Origin: Aldehydirespirator sp965205155 | GTDB lineage: Bacteria > Actinomycetota > Acidimicrobiia > Acidimicrobiales > Aldehydirespiratoraceae | Assembly (NCBI GenBank): GCA_965205155.1 | Contig: OZ242033.1 | Coordinates: 3,286,001 to 3,350,000 of the forward strand | Direction: 5' to 3' | DNA: 64,000 nucleotides | Position numbers and translations under genes: made by a program | The notes under the pieces: model-generated | What the model saw: only the letters and a program-made list of their open reading frames with translations | Database searches by the model: none | Told to the model about the DNA's origin: nothing | Shown: positions 24,818 through 33,684 of the stretch, in pieces | How the letters are laid out: every line of letters starts with the position of its first letter | How positions within the stretch are numbered: the stretch's first letter is position 1

Positions 24818-26116
24818 CTAGGGCGTGTAGGTGAACACGATGTTGTTCATGGTGGCCTCGACGTTGTCCTTGCCGCCGATGTTCTGCACGACGGTCATTC
24901 TGGCTGCGCCGCAGTCGCCGAAGTCGTCGCAGTTGAGGGTGCCCACGAGGCCGCGGTAGCCGCGGACGGCGTCGAGGTGGTCGCGCACGCCCTGGCGGTC
25001 GATCACCAGAGTGCCGTCCTCCACCCGGGAGGCCGCCGCGATGGCGTCGAGCAGCAGCGTGGCGGCGTCGTAGCCGAACACCCAGAACGGTGACGACGGG
25101 CTCTCGCCGTGTCGCTGTTGGTAGGCCGCCAGGAAGTCGGCCGCGCCTTTGCCGGTGCTCTGGTTGACGTTGGCGCCGTAGCGCTGGTCCGGGCCGGAGA
25201 AGTACATTCCCGCAGTCTGGGGCAGCGACAGGTAGTTGGCGTTCAACAAGCTGTCGGCGGTCACCAGCACGGTGTCCTGCAGCCCGGGCACTCCCGGCGC
25301 CTGGTCGGCGATGAAGTCGCCTGCGGGCTGGAAGATCGGGAAGAACAACGCGCCGGGGCTGCCCGCTGCGATCTCGGTGAGCACCGGCACCATGTCGGTG
25401 TCGTCCTTGTTCACCGCGGAGAACCCCGTGATCGTGCCGCCCTCGGCCTCGAAGGCGTCGGCGAAAGCCTGGGCCAGGCCCTGGGTGTAGGGGTCGCCGT
25501 CGTGGATGGCCGCCGCGGTGCTGATCCGGAGTTCACCGACCAGGAACTTGGCCATGGTCGCGCCCTGGTGCAAGTCGTTAGTGGTGGTGCGGTAGTAGCC
25601 GACGCTGTAGTTGGGGCCCGGCGTGCCGGCCAGGTCCGAAGTGAGGGCCGGAGAGGTGTTGCCGCCGGAGATGAGCACCATGCCGGCGCCGGTGATCAGC
25701 GGGGCCGCCGCCGTCGCCGCGCCCGAGCAGGACGTGCCGATCACTCCGACGACGTCCTCGTCGGCCACGATGGCCTGGGCCGCGGCTTGGCCGCCGTCGT
25801 TGGAGCACAAGTCGTCGAGGCTTGTGCCCAAGTCCACATCGAAGCCGTGGACCGGGCCGTAGTCGTCCACCGCGATGCGCGCCGCCCGATCGATCGGCAG
25901 CCCGAAGAAGGCGACATCGCCGGTGATCGTGTTGAGCGAGCGGATCTGGATGGCGTCACCCTCCTCGACCTCCACAACCCCGAGCGACCCGTCACCCAAC
26001 GCGCCGGCGGTGTCGCCGACGCCGGCGCCCCCGCCGTCGCTGCAGCCCGCAGCGACCACAGCGAACCAGACCAGAGCACCCCAAGCCGCCGCCGGGCGGC
26101 GCCGGATGCCCGTCAT
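24818..26116 (-). CDS. Liv-type ABC substrate-binding lipoprotein, orphan
   Basis: 432 aa from the ATG at 26116 (an in-frame ATG six codons upstream is possible). Lipoprotein signal with lipobox VAAGC, Cys25, then a Gly-rich linker. The mature type I binding fold shows IQIRSLNTITGDVAFFG, DDLCSNDGGQAAAQA and a VIGTSCSGAATAAA ligand-loop segment (VIGxxxS/TxxxxA pattern), followed by FWVFGYDAATLLLDAI. No permease or ATPase is adjacent, so it may serve the cassette at 16-21 kb or another importer. Its sequence differs clearly from the binding protein at 19797. Confidence 0.88.
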   Translation of the reverse strand: MTGIRRRPAAAWGALVWFAVVAAGCSDGGGAGVGDTAGALGDGSLGVVEVEEGDAIQIRSLNTITGDVAFFGLPIDRAARIAVDDYGPVHGFDVDLGTSLDDLCSNDGGQAAAQAIVADEDVVGVIGTSCSGAATAAAPLITGAGMVLISGGNTSPALTSDLAGTPGPNYSVGYYRTTTNDLHQGATMAKFLVGELRISTAAAIHDGDPYTQGLAQAFADAFEAEGGTITGFSAVNKDDTDMVPVLTEIAAGSPGALFFPIFQPAGDFIADQAPGVPGLQDTVLVTADSLLNANYLSLPQTAGMYFSGPDQRYGANVNQSTGKGAADFLAAYQQRHGESPSSPFWVFGYDAATLLLDAIAAASRVEDGTLVIDRQGVRDHLDAVRGYRGLVGTLNCDDFGDCGAARMTVVQNIGGKDNVEATMNNIVFTYTP

Positions 26117-26463
26117 CGAGCAGCACCACTGCAATCAGCGTTGACCATCTGGCGGCAAAGGCGCTCAGTGTGTTGAAGGGTCATGAGTTTTCCTCGCATC
26201 GGGGCGACACGGCGCAACGACCCCGGCTCGGCGTCTGCGCGTCAATGACTCCTCAACTCTACGTATGACACATGGTGGACACAGGACTGACTATGGCCGG
26301 TGTTCCGATTCATGACGATCGGAGGGAGGTCCGAATCGAAGAGGCAAGATGCGGCGCAACCCACACCTCATCGTCAGTTCAACTGTAGTGCGGGCTACGA
26401 CCACGGCATCTGCCTGTACCCGATAGACGACTACCGCCCCACCCCCAGCTAGCGGTTGTGTTA
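26117..26463. other. 347-base divergent intergenic region
   Basis: Separates the leftward binding-protein gene from the rightward serine hydrolase and must hold both promoters. It contains less GC-rich patches (around 26230-26280 with a TACGTA palindrome, and around 26380). I see no convincing -35/-10 pair, RNA gene or further coding frame. Confidence 0.5.
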
Positions 26464-26571
26464 GCCATGATGGGGACATGAGCCATGATGGGGACATGAG
26501 CCATGATGGGGACATGAGCCATGATGGGGACATGAGCCATGATGGGGACATGAGCCATGATGGGGACATGA
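26464..26571 (+). repeat. six tandem 18-bp units at the serine hydrolase start
   Basis: Six perfect copies of GCCATGATGGGGACATGA. Each carries a GGGGA ribosome-binding-like stretch followed by ATG in the gene's frame, so translation could begin at any of six ATG codons (26478, 26496, 26514, 26532, 26550, 26568), adding zero to five MSHDGD units. Confidence 0.97.
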
Positions 26572-27698
26572 GGATCCACGGCATCTGCAGTCCCGAGTTC
26601 GCGCCGGTGCGCGACGCGTTCGAGGCGAACTTCGCTGAGGGGTTGGAGTTGGGCGCGTCCGCGGCGATGACCGTGGACGGCGAGTTCGTGGTGGACATCT
26701 GGGCCGGCGATGCCGACACCGACGGCGCGCCGTGGCGGCGCGACACGATCGTCAATGTCTACTCAACGACCAAGACGATGGCCGCGACGTGCATGTTGAT
26801 GCTGGCGGACCGAAGCGAGCTGGAGTTCGACGCCCCGGTGGCGCGGTACTGGCCCGAGTTCGCCCAGAACGGCAAACAGGACGTGCTGGTGCGCCATGTG
26901 ATGGCCCACACCGCGGGGCTGCCGGGCTTTGACCCGCCCATCACCGTCGAGCAGCTCTATGACCTCGAAGCTGCGGCCGCCAACCTCGCGGCCCAGGCGC
27001 CGTGGTGGGAGCCGGGCACCGCGTCGGGATATCACCCCGTGACCCAGGGCAACCTGTTGGGCGAGATCCTCTACCGCGTCACCGGCCGGCGCATGGCCGA
27101 GTGGTTCCGCACCGAGGTGGCCCAACCGCTCGGGGCCGACTTCTGGATGAGCCTGCCCGCGTCCGAGGACCACCGGGTGTCTGACCTGGTGAGCCCGGCG
27201 ACCCCGCAGACGCTCATCGTCGGCGGCGAGGAGGTCGAGGTCGGCGAGATCGCGGTGCGCGCCTTCCTGAGCGTTCACCGCACCGGCGACGAGCACGCCA
27301 CCCGTGAGTGGCGGGCCGCGGAGCTTCCCGCCTCCGGCGGGTTCGGCAACGCCCGCTCGGTGGCCCGCATCCACGCCGCGCTGGCCTGTGGGGGCACCCT
27401 CGACGGCGTCCGGCTGCTGTCTGGGGCCGGCGCCCGACGCGCCCTGGAGGAGCAGACCGACGGCATCGACCAGGTCCTGGGCGTGCGGCTGCGCCACGGC
27501 CTCGGCTTCGGGCTCCAGATCGGCGACCTCTCCTTGGCTACGGGCCAGATGTTCTGGGGCGGCATGGGCGGCTCGCTGGCCGTGATAGACCTCGACGCCC
27601 GGGCCAGCGTCGCCTACGTGATGAACCGCATGGCGCCCGACGCCCTCGGCGACCCCCGCGGCCTCCGGATCATCCAGGCCGCCCTCGCTAGCCTGTAG
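26568..27698 (+). CDS. beta-lactamase-related serine hydrolase (EstB/class C type)
   Basis: 376 aa if started at the last ATG (26568); up to 406 aa if the MSHDGD repeats are translated. The serine beta-lactamase-like fold shows SxxK as S66-T-T-K69 (VYSTTKT), the second motif as GYHPVTQGN (Tyr base), and MFWGGMGGSLAVI toward the C-terminus in place of KTG. Such proteins are esterases or D-aminopeptidases rather than antibiotic-destroying enzymes. There is no signal peptide when started at 26568. Tandem 18-bp repeats border both ends of the gene. Confidence 0.87.
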   Translation: MRIHGICSPEFAPVRDAFEANFAEGLELGASAAMTVDGEFVVDIWAGDADTDGAPWRRDTIVNVYSTTKTMAATCMLMLADRSELEFDAPVARYWPEFAQNGKQDVLVRHVMAHTAGLPGFDPPITVEQLYDLEAAAANLAAQAPWWEPGTASGYHPVTQGNLLGEILYRVTGRRMAEWFRTEVAQPLGADFWMSLPASEDHRVSDLVSPATPQTLIVGGEEVEVGEIAVRAFLSVHRTGDEHATREWRAAELPASGGFGNARSVARIHAALACGGTLDGVRLLSGAGARRALEEQTDGIDQVLGVRLRHGLGFGLQIGDLSLATGQMFWGGMGGSLAVIDLDARASVAYVMNRMAPDALGDPRGLRIIQAALASL

Positions 27699-27769
27699 GA
27701 GCCCGGCACGCTGAAGGCGCCCGGCACGCTGAAGGCGCCCGGCACGCTGAAGGCGCCCGGCACGCTGAA
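27698..27769. repeat. four tandem 18-bp units after the serine hydrolase
   Basis: Unit GGCGCCCGGCACGCTGAA, four copies, the first with one change. It begins on the last base of the hydrolase stop codon. Unrelated in sequence to the six-unit array at the gene's start, but the same period. Confidence 0.95.
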
Positions 27770-27954
27770 ACCGGTGCTGCGGGCCGGTGCCGCAGCGGCC
27801 GCAGGGTATCGTTGATGTTCTTGCCCCGCGCAACGTCCCCCGCCTCGACGGCCGCTCCCGGGCTCGTGCGACCGGCGGTCGGCGGCGTGGGCGTTCCTGG
27901 GCTTCCGGCTCGGGCATGCTCGAGTCGGCACTGGGACGATCAGCGGCGGCGTCG

Positions 27955-28179
27955 GTCCGCGTGACGTTCCCGCGGTGCGGCCCCCAACGCGTCGCCCGCA
28001 TCGATGTGGACCCCCACCCACGAGCGGTCTTCGCCAACCCGTCGGGCGGGCAGCGGGCCGCAGAGTTCTATGTGCGCGTCGGCAACTCGACCCGGCTCTT
28101 GCTCACCGACGAGGCCATCGTCTACGCCTCCAGCCGCTGGAGTTGGTGGCGAAGGACGATCCGCCGAGGTCAGATGTGA
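27955..28179 (+). pseudogene. C-terminal remnant of an AlbA_2/Schlafen-type ATP-binding protein
   Basis: About 74 codons in an open frame. The segment RIDVDPHPRAVFANPSG, then AAEFYVRVGNSTRLL and DEAIVYASSRW, matches the conserved tail seen in many bacterial proteins with an AlbA_2 (Schlafen-like) N-terminal domain (EEFYVRxGNSTRxL ... EAxxYIxxRW). No N-terminal domain is present upstream; the preceding sequence is repeat and low-complexity. I read this as a decayed 3' end left beside the vapBC module. A short independent protein is possible but unlikely. Confidence 0.6.
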
Positions 28180-28216
28180 CAACGGAGCCAGGGTCGACAG
28201 TAGCCGCAATACCTAG

Positions 28217-28222
28217 TACAAT
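28217..28222 (+). promoter_or_regulatory. candidate -10 box TACAAT before vapB
   Basis: TACAAT within an AT-rich island, 7 bases before the vapB ATG; leaderless spacing. Confidence 0.55.
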
Positions 28223-28229
28223 ATATGGC

Positions 28230-28457
28230 ATGCATCAAACGACGGTCTACTTGCCTGATGACCTCAAGCGACGGCTGAGACAAGCCGCACGGCAGGACCG
28301 TCGGACCGAGGCGTCCATCGTGCGCGAGGCCTTGGAGGAGGCTCTTGAACGCCGCGAGGTGGCCCCTACCGCGCCCCTCTTCGCCGAAGGATGGAACGAC
28401 CCGACGCTGGCTGACAGAGTGGACGAACTGCTCGCCGAGTCGGGCTTCGGGACTTGA
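28230..28457 (+). CDS. vapB: ribbon-helix-helix antitoxin, VapB type
   Basis: 75 aa. The N-terminal ribbon-helix-helix is clear: TTVYLPDDLKRRLRQAARQ (DNA-contacting strand TTVYL) and a second helix ASIVREALEEALE. The acidic/hydrophobic C-terminal part (PLFAEGWNDPTLADRVDELL) would wrap the toxin. The ATG at 28230 has a TACAAT box 7 bases upstream. Its stop overlaps the toxin start as TTGA, the tight coupling usual for toxin-antitoxin pairs; such complexes normally autorepress at the antitoxin promoter. Confidence 0.92.
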   Translation: MHQTTVYLPDDLKRRLRQAARQDRRTEASIVREALEEALERREVAPTAPLFAEGWNDPTLADRVDELLAESGFGT

Positions 28458-28873
28458 TCGTTGATACCAGCCTGCTGCTGGCCGCGTTCGTGCCCGACCA
28501 GCGCATGCACGCCGAGTGCGCACGGGCCCTCGGTGAGCATCGGCCCCTGGTGCTGTCGCCCCTGGTGCTGGCCGAACTCGACTACCTCACGGCGCGGATC
28601 GCCGGCGTGGACGCCGAACTGGCGCTGCTTGCAGAACTGTCCTCGGGCGCCTACGAACTGGCGCCCTTCGGCGTTGACGACCTGCTCAGGGCCGCCGCCG
28701 TCGTGGAGCGCTACCGGGATCTGCCGTTGGGACTTGCGGACGCGTCCCTGGTCGTGCTCGCCGACCGGTATGGTACCGACATCATCGGAACGCTCGACGA
28801 GCGCCACTTCCGGGTCGTTCAGTCCCTCAGCGGCCGTCCCCTGCGTATCGTCCCCGCCGACACCGGCACCTAA
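28454..28873 (+). CDS. vapC: PIN-domain toxin, VapC type
   Basis: 139 aa PIN-domain ribonuclease. The TTG start overlaps the vapB stop. Acidic active-site residues are placed as expected: D4 (IVDTS), E41 (LAELD), D96 (LADASL) and D115 (TLDERHF). VapC toxins usually cut tRNA or the sarcin-ricin loop when free of antitoxin. All catalytic positions are intact, so the pair is probably functional. It sits next to a decayed gene and repeat arrays, a common accessory setting. Confidence 0.93.
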   Translation: MIVDTSLLLAAFVPDQRMHAECARALGEHRPLVLSPLVLAELDYLTARIAGVDAELALLAELSSGAYELAPFGVDDLLRAAAVVERYRDLPLGLADASLVVLADRYGTDIIGTLDERHFRVVQSLSGRPLRIVPADTGT

Positions 28874-28914
28874 GATGCGCCGGTAGCGGCGATCTACAAA
28901 GTTTGACGCAGCTG

Positions 28915-28920
28915 TAGCTT
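28915..28920 (+). promoter_or_regulatory. candidate -10 box TAGCTT before the crotonase gene
   Basis: TAGCTT with 7 bases to the ATG at 28928; no Shine-Dalgarno sequence. Confidence 0.4.
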
Positions 28921-28927
28921 GGCCGGC

Positions 28928-29782
28928 ATGAGCGACGACTATGTCCTGTACAGCACGTCGGGGTCCACCGCGACGATCACTCTGAACCGTCCCGAGCGTC
29001 TCAACGCGATCGTGAAGCCGATGTGGGCCCGGCTCGACGGTTTCGTGGCGGAGGCCAACCGCGACCCCGGCGTGAAGGTTGTCGTGGTGCGCGGCGCGGG
29101 GCGGGCGTTCTGTGCCGGGTTCGACTTCGGCGCCGGCGGAGACCTCGCCGCGGGGCGCGCCGAGGGCCGTGCCTGGGACCCGGGACGCGACGCCATGGCC
29201 GTCACGAACCGCTGGGACGGCCCGGTGCCCAACTTCATGAGCCTGTGGTCGAGCCCCAAGCCGACCATCGCGGCGGTGCACGGCTGGTGCGTCGGGGGCG
29301 GCTCCGACCTGGCCCTGTCGGCCGACCTCGTCGTCGCGGCCGACGACGCCCAGATCGGCACGCCGTACTCGCGGGTCTGGGGCTGCTACCTGACCGCCAT
29401 GTGGGTGTACCGGCTCGGGCTGGCCAAGGCCAAGGAGTACGCCCTCACCGGCAGGCCCCTGTCGGGGGCCGAGGCGGCCCGCATCGAGCTGATCAACCAG
29501 GCCGTCCCCGCCGACCGGCTCGACGACACGGTGGCGCGACTGGCCGCCCAGCTCTCCAGCATCCCGTCGTCGCAGCTCGCCGCCATGAAGCTGGTGGTCA
29601 ACCAGGCCTACGAGGCGATGGGGCTGCGCAACTCCCAGGTGCTCGGATCGATCCTCGACGGCGCGATGCGCAACACCCCCGAAGCACAGGCGTTCATCGA
29701 CACCGCCATGACCCAGGGAGTGCCCGCCGCGGTCGCCCAAAGAGACGCCCCCTTCAGCGACTACAGCCAGCGCCCAGCATGA
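28928..29782 (+). CDS. enoyl-CoA hydratase/isomerase family protein
   Basis: 284 aa crotonase-fold protein. NRPERLNAI near 22, GAGRAFCAGFDFGAGG (first oxyanion-hole loop) and IAAVHGWCVGGGSDLALSAD (second oxyanion loop) are standard. A ~20-residue insertion rich in Gly/Arg (GDLAAGRAEGRAWDPGRDA) follows the first loop. At the usual catalytic positions the sequence has D (GGGSDLAL) and a TPYSRVWG segment, so the reaction may be hydration, isomerisation or hydrolysis of an acyl-CoA. It is monocistronic with a leaderless-type start. Confidence 0.88.
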   Translation: MSDDYVLYSTSGSTATITLNRPERLNAIVKPMWARLDGFVAEANRDPGVKVVVVRGAGRAFCAGFDFGAGGDLAAGRAEGRAWDPGRDAMAVTNRWDGPVPNFMSLWSSPKPTIAAVHGWCVGGGSDLALSADLVVAADDAQIGTPYSRVWGCYLTAMWVYRLGLAKAKEYALTGRPLSGAEAARIELINQAVPADRLDDTVARLAAQLSSIPSSQLAAMKLVVNQAYEAMGLRNSQVLGSILDGAMRNTPEAQAFIDTAMTQGVPAAVAQRDAPFSDYSQRPA

Positions 29783-29936
29783 CACCCGCGAATCCCGCTC
29801 AGCGTGTCAAGTCCCGGTACCCGCGTTACTGCCCGGCAAATCGCTCCACTGGCGGCGAGTGCGGGACTTGGGCGGCAGCCGGGCTGCCTGAGGCTATCTG
29901 AGACCGGGATCAACAACGCCTGTACCCGGCGCCGTG

Positions 29937-30443
29937 TCAGCCGTTGGCGACGCGCCCCAGAGGCATGGCCACCGCATCGCTCGGAGCGTGCCGGTCGGGA
30001 TAGAGCACCCGAACGCCGGCCAGGTCCACAGCCGGTGCCTGCTGGCGGTTGAACGAGCCGAAGGCGAACAGGATCAGGACTACGTCGACCACCACGTGGA
30101 CGGCCAGGGCGGTGGACCCGAAGACGGGAACGGCCAGCAGCGACGCGAGGGCCACCGCAACGAGCACCGTGGCCACATGCCGACGACGGCGAAGGGCCTG
30201 CTGACGGGTCCGGGGCGATTCCAGCAGGTCTCCCAGGTTCCTCGCGCTGTCGCCGTTCCTTGCGCTGTCGCCGACGCTCATGAATGAGCCTGGCTCGCGG
30301 CTCGTGGCTTCGAAGGATGGGTCGAAATACTGGCTGGTACCAGCATCACCGCGCATCTGCCGGGATGCCCACCTGTCCCGGAACCACAGCGCGAAGTAGC
30401 CCAGCCAAGCCGTCGCCAACACCGCCAAGACAATCAGAGTCAC
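29937..30443 (-). CDS. small membrane protein of unknown function
   Basis: 168 aa. Three hydrophobic helices: 1-20 (MTLIVLAVLATAWLGYFALW), about 88-106 and about 108-130. The central ~65 residues are hydrophilic, with SVGDSARNGDSARNLGDL (an internal GDSARN duplication) and a basic RTRQQALRRRRH just before the second helix. I do not recognise the family. A 43-base piece identical in nature to its last codons lies at 24774, next to the binding-protein gene. The 44-bp duplication at 30586 lies upstream of its start. Confidence 0.65.
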   Translation of the reverse strand: MTLIVLAVLATAWLGYFALWFRDRWASRQMRGDAGTSQYFDPSFEATSREPGSFMSVGDSARNGDSARNLGDLLESPRTRQQALRRRRHVATVLVAVALASLLAVPVFGSTALAVHVVVDVVLILFAFGSFNRQQAPAVDLAGVRVLYPDRHAPSDAVAMPLGRVANG

Positions 30444-30585
30444 GGGTCGATTTCCTCCTCGTACGCAAGAACGGGTCGCCGACGCAACTCACGGCACGCT
30501 CTGGCGCACCGCACCGCCGCTTTGACGACCCGTACACGCAGACGACGGCCCGTACAGGATGTCATGCACGACCGGCCGGGTGGTG

Positions 30586-30658
30586 GACCCTCGCGTGTCT
30601 GCCGGCGGATGCTCTCGTGTCGGCCGGTGGACCCTCGCGTGTCTGCCGGCGGATGCTC
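30586..30658. repeat. 44-bp tandem duplication (1.7 copies) at the end of moaC
   Basis: A 29-base core starting GACCCTCGCGTGTCTG recurs exactly 44 bases later, and the second copy ends inside the moaC stop codon. The 213-base gap 30444-30656 holds otherwise no recognisable feature. Confidence 0.85.
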
Positions 30659-31130
30659 AGCGGTCCTCGCGGCGATAGGTCCCGGACCGTCCGCCCGACT
30701 TTTCCCAGAGGGCGATGTCGCCGATCGTCATCGACCGGTCCATCGACTTGCACATGTCGTAGATCGTCAGTGCGGCCACGCTGCACGCAGTGAGCGCCTC
30801 CATCTCCACCCCGGTCCGGTCGACCGTCTCCACCTGCGCCTCGATCCCCACCGAGTCGTCGCCCACCTCGAAGTCCACCGCGACCGAGCTCACCGACAGG
30901 CCGTGGCACAACGGGACGAGCTCGGAGGTCCGCTTGGCGGCCTGGATCCCGGCCACCCGGGCCACGGCCAGCACATCGCCCTTGCCGATCTCTCCCGCCC
31001 GCAGAGCCCGGGCCACCTCGGGTTCCATCCTCACCCGACCCCTGGCGACGGCCCGGCGATGGGTCGGCTCCTTCGACGAGACGTCCACCATCCGAGCCCG
31101 GCCCTGCGGGTCGAGATGGGTGAAGCCCAT
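30657..31130 (-). CDS. moaC: cyclic pyranopterin monophosphate synthase
   Basis: Second step of molybdenum cofactor synthesis, turning the MoaA product into cyclic pyranopterin monophosphate. 157 aa from the ATG at 31130 (a GTG one codon earlier is possible). Family landmarks: FTHLDPQGRARMVDVS at the N-terminus, TSELVPLCHGLSVSSVAVDF, GVEMEALTACSVAALTIYDMCKS (parts), and the catalytic-loop DRSMTIGDIALWEKSGG. It is followed (upstream) by element A copy 3 and moaA in the same direction. Confidence 0.96.
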   Translation of the reverse strand: MGFTHLDPQGRARMVDVSSKEPTHRRAVARGRVRMEPEVARALRAGEIGKGDVLAVARVAGIQAAKRTSELVPLCHGLSVSSVAVDFEVGDDSVGIEAQVETVDRTGVEMEALTACSVAALTIYDMCKSMDRSMTIGDIALWEKSGGRSGTYRREDR

Positions 31131-31147
31131 CACTCAGCCGCCCACTG

Positions 31148-31197
31148 GGAATTGGCAGCGTTCGGCGCCAGTCTCAGCCTCCACCGCTGCCAATTCG
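31148..31197. repeat. palindromic element A, copy 3
   Basis: 50 bp with ends GGAATTGGCAGC and GCTGCCAATTCG, between moaC and moaA. The interior (ttcggcgccagtctcagcc...) is diverged from the other copies, while the arms are kept. Confidence 0.8.
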
Positions 31198-31209
31198 GCA
31201 GGCGGGCCA

Positions 31210-32193
<984 letters not shown>

Positions 32194-32200
32194 CCCCCGC

Positions 32201-32206
32201 AGGCTA
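32201..32206 (-). promoter_or_regulatory. candidate -10 box TAGCCT before moaA
   Basis: TAGCCT on the minus strand, 7 bases from the ATG at 32193. If real, moaA-moaC has its own promoter separate from moeA. Confidence 0.45.
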
Positions 32207-32268
32207 CCCGCCCACCCAGAGGCCGAGCGAATGGACCCCGACCGGTCGTCCTTCGCGAGCGAGGCCGC

Positions 32269-32440
32269 GGCCCGAGCGGCCCGTGAGCGAAGCGAACAAG
32301 AGCGGGAAGCAAGGCCCGAGCGGCCCGTGAGCGAAGCGAACAAGAGCGGGAAGCAAGGCCCGAGCGGCCCGTGAGCGAAGCGAACAAGAGCGGGAAGCAA
32401 GGCCCGAGCGGCCCGTGAGCGAAGCGAACAAGAGCGGGAT
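32269..32440. repeat. four tandem copies of a 44-bp repeat
   Basis: Units start at 32269, 32313, 32357 and 32401 and are essentially identical; the last one stops at the moeA stop codon. Each begins GGCCCGAGCGGCCCGTGAGC. A fifth, solo copy is at 433-476. There are no variable spacers, so this is not a CRISPR array. It fills most of the 248-base gap between moeA and moaA. Confidence 0.97.
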
Positions 32441-32441
32441 G

Positions 32442-33650
32442 TCAGAGCACGATCACATCGACCGGGTCGCCCTCGCCGGCCGGCGAGCCGTCGGGCACCA
32501 CCGCCAGCGCGTCGGCCCGGGTCATGGCCGCCAGCTGATGGGACCCCTGCCCGCCGGAGCGGGTGACGTGCAGCACGCCACGCTCGTCTCTTGTGGCCGC
32601 CACCCTCACGTAGTGGGTCTTGCCGTCTTTGCGGTGGCTGAGATCGCCGTCGCTGATCGCCCTCACCAGCACTGGCCCGAGATCGTCGGGGCCGTGGCCG
32701 GCCATCGCCCGCAGAGCCGGCTTGGCGAGCAGCTCGAAGCTCACCATCGACGACACCGGGTTGCCGGGCAGGCCGAACACCGGGACGCCGTCGACGATCC
32801 CGAAGGCGAACGGCTTGGCCGGCTTGATGGCGATCTGCATCCACCGCATGTCGCCGATCTCGTCGAGCACCACCTTTACATAATCGAAGTCGCCCATGGA
32901 CACACCCCCCGACGACAGCACGGCGTCACAGTCCATCACGCCGGCACGGAAGGCCCGCTCGATGTCGGCGGGGTCGTCGCGGGCGATCCCCAGGTCCACC
33001 CCCTCGAAGCCGGCCTCGGCCACCAGGCCCAGCAGCGTGCGGCGGTTGGTGTCTCGGATCTGGCCCCGGCGCAGCGGCCCGGCCTTGTCAGCGAGCTCAT
33101 CGCCGGTTGAGAGCACCCCAACCCGGGGGCGTCCGTGGGCCGTGACCTCGTAGGCGCCCACCGCGGCCAGCAAGCCGACCCGGCCCGGGGTAACCACCGT
33201 GCCCGGCCCCAGCACCTGCTCGCCGGTGGCCACGTCCTCGCCCGGCCGGCGCACATGGTTGCCCGGCTTCACCCTGGCCTCCACCAGGACCCGGTCCCCG
33301 GAGCCGTCGAGGCGGCGGGTCAGCTCGACCTTGACCACCGCGTCGGCGCCGTCGGGGATGGGCGCGCCGGTCATGATGCGGGCCGCCTGGCCCGCGCCGA
33401 CAAGCAGTGACCCGTCGTCGCCGGCGCCGATGGTGCCGACCACGTCCAGTTCGACGGGTGCGCCCCGCGTGTCGCCGGCCCGCAGGGCGTACCCGTCCAT
33501 GGCGGTGTTGGCGAAGCCGGGGATCGGCTCGGAGGAGAAGACGGGCTCGGCCAGCACCAGGCCCAGCGCCTCGGCGAGCTCGAACCGGCGAGCGGGCAGG
33601 GCCTCGACCCGCTCCAGAACATGGGCCCGGGCCTCGTGCAGCGGGATCAT
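32442..33650 (-). CDS. moeA: molybdopterin molybdenumtransferase
   Basis: Inserts molybdenum into adenylylated molybdopterin. 402 aa, normal length. Landmarks: PIPGFANTAMDGYAL (domain III/substrate loop), IMTGAPIPDGADAVV, the MoCF-domain motifs STGDE and LSSGGVSMGDFDYV, IAIKPAKPFAFG, and LPGNPVSSMVSFELL. The ATG at 33650 overlaps the TGA of a 10-codon ORF made by a 29-bp duplication of the plsY-moeA junction; without the duplication the plsY stop would overlap the moeA start directly. Confidence 0.96.
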   Translation of the reverse strand: MIPLHEARAHVLERVEALPARRFELAEALGLVLAEPVFSSEPIPGFANTAMDGYALRAGDTRGAPVELDVVGTIGAGDDGSLLVGAGQAARIMTGAPIPDGADAVVKVELTRRLDGSGDRVLVEARVKPGNHVRRPGEDVATGEQVLGPGTVVTPGRVGLLAAVGAYEVTAHGRPRVGVLSTGDELADKAGPLRRGQIRDTNRRTLLGLVAEAGFEGVDLGIARDDPADIERAFRAGVMDCDAVLSSGGVSMGDFDYVKVVLDEIGDMRWMQIAIKPAKPFAFGIVDGVPVFGLPGNPVSSMVSFELLAKPALRAMAGHGPDDLGPVLVRAISDGDLSHRKDGKTHYVRVAATRDERGVLHVTRSGGQGSHQLAAMTRADALAVVPDGSPAGEGDPVDVIVL

Positions 33651-33684
33651 GTCTTAGGGCTCACGTTCTTCGGGATCATGTCTT
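33642..33684. repeat. 29-bp tandem duplication at the plsY-moeA junction
   Basis: cgggatcatgtctt recurs 29 bases apart. On the minus strand the first ATG (33679, overlapping the plsY stop) opens MIPKNVSPKT and then TGA, which overlaps the moeA ATG. The original junction is duplicated with the stop/start coupling kept. Confidence 0.92.

Noticed and set aside
26464..26571. Possible CRISPR array
   Set aside because: Perfect head-to-tail 18-bp units without spacers; the same holds for 18073, 27698 and 32269.
26291..26755. Minus-strand frame with MSPSWL repeats
   Set aside because: It is the reverse reading of the 18-bp repeat and the hydrolase start; no independent support.
26568..27698. Antibiotic-resistance beta-lactamase
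   Set aside because: Only the SxxK and Tyr motifs of the fold are present; no signal peptide and no KTG triad, so an esterase or peptidase is more likely.
29808..29870. Inverted repeat CAAGTCCCG / CGGGACTTG
   Set aside because: Only 9-bp arms with a 45-base loop; expected by chance in a GC-rich gap.
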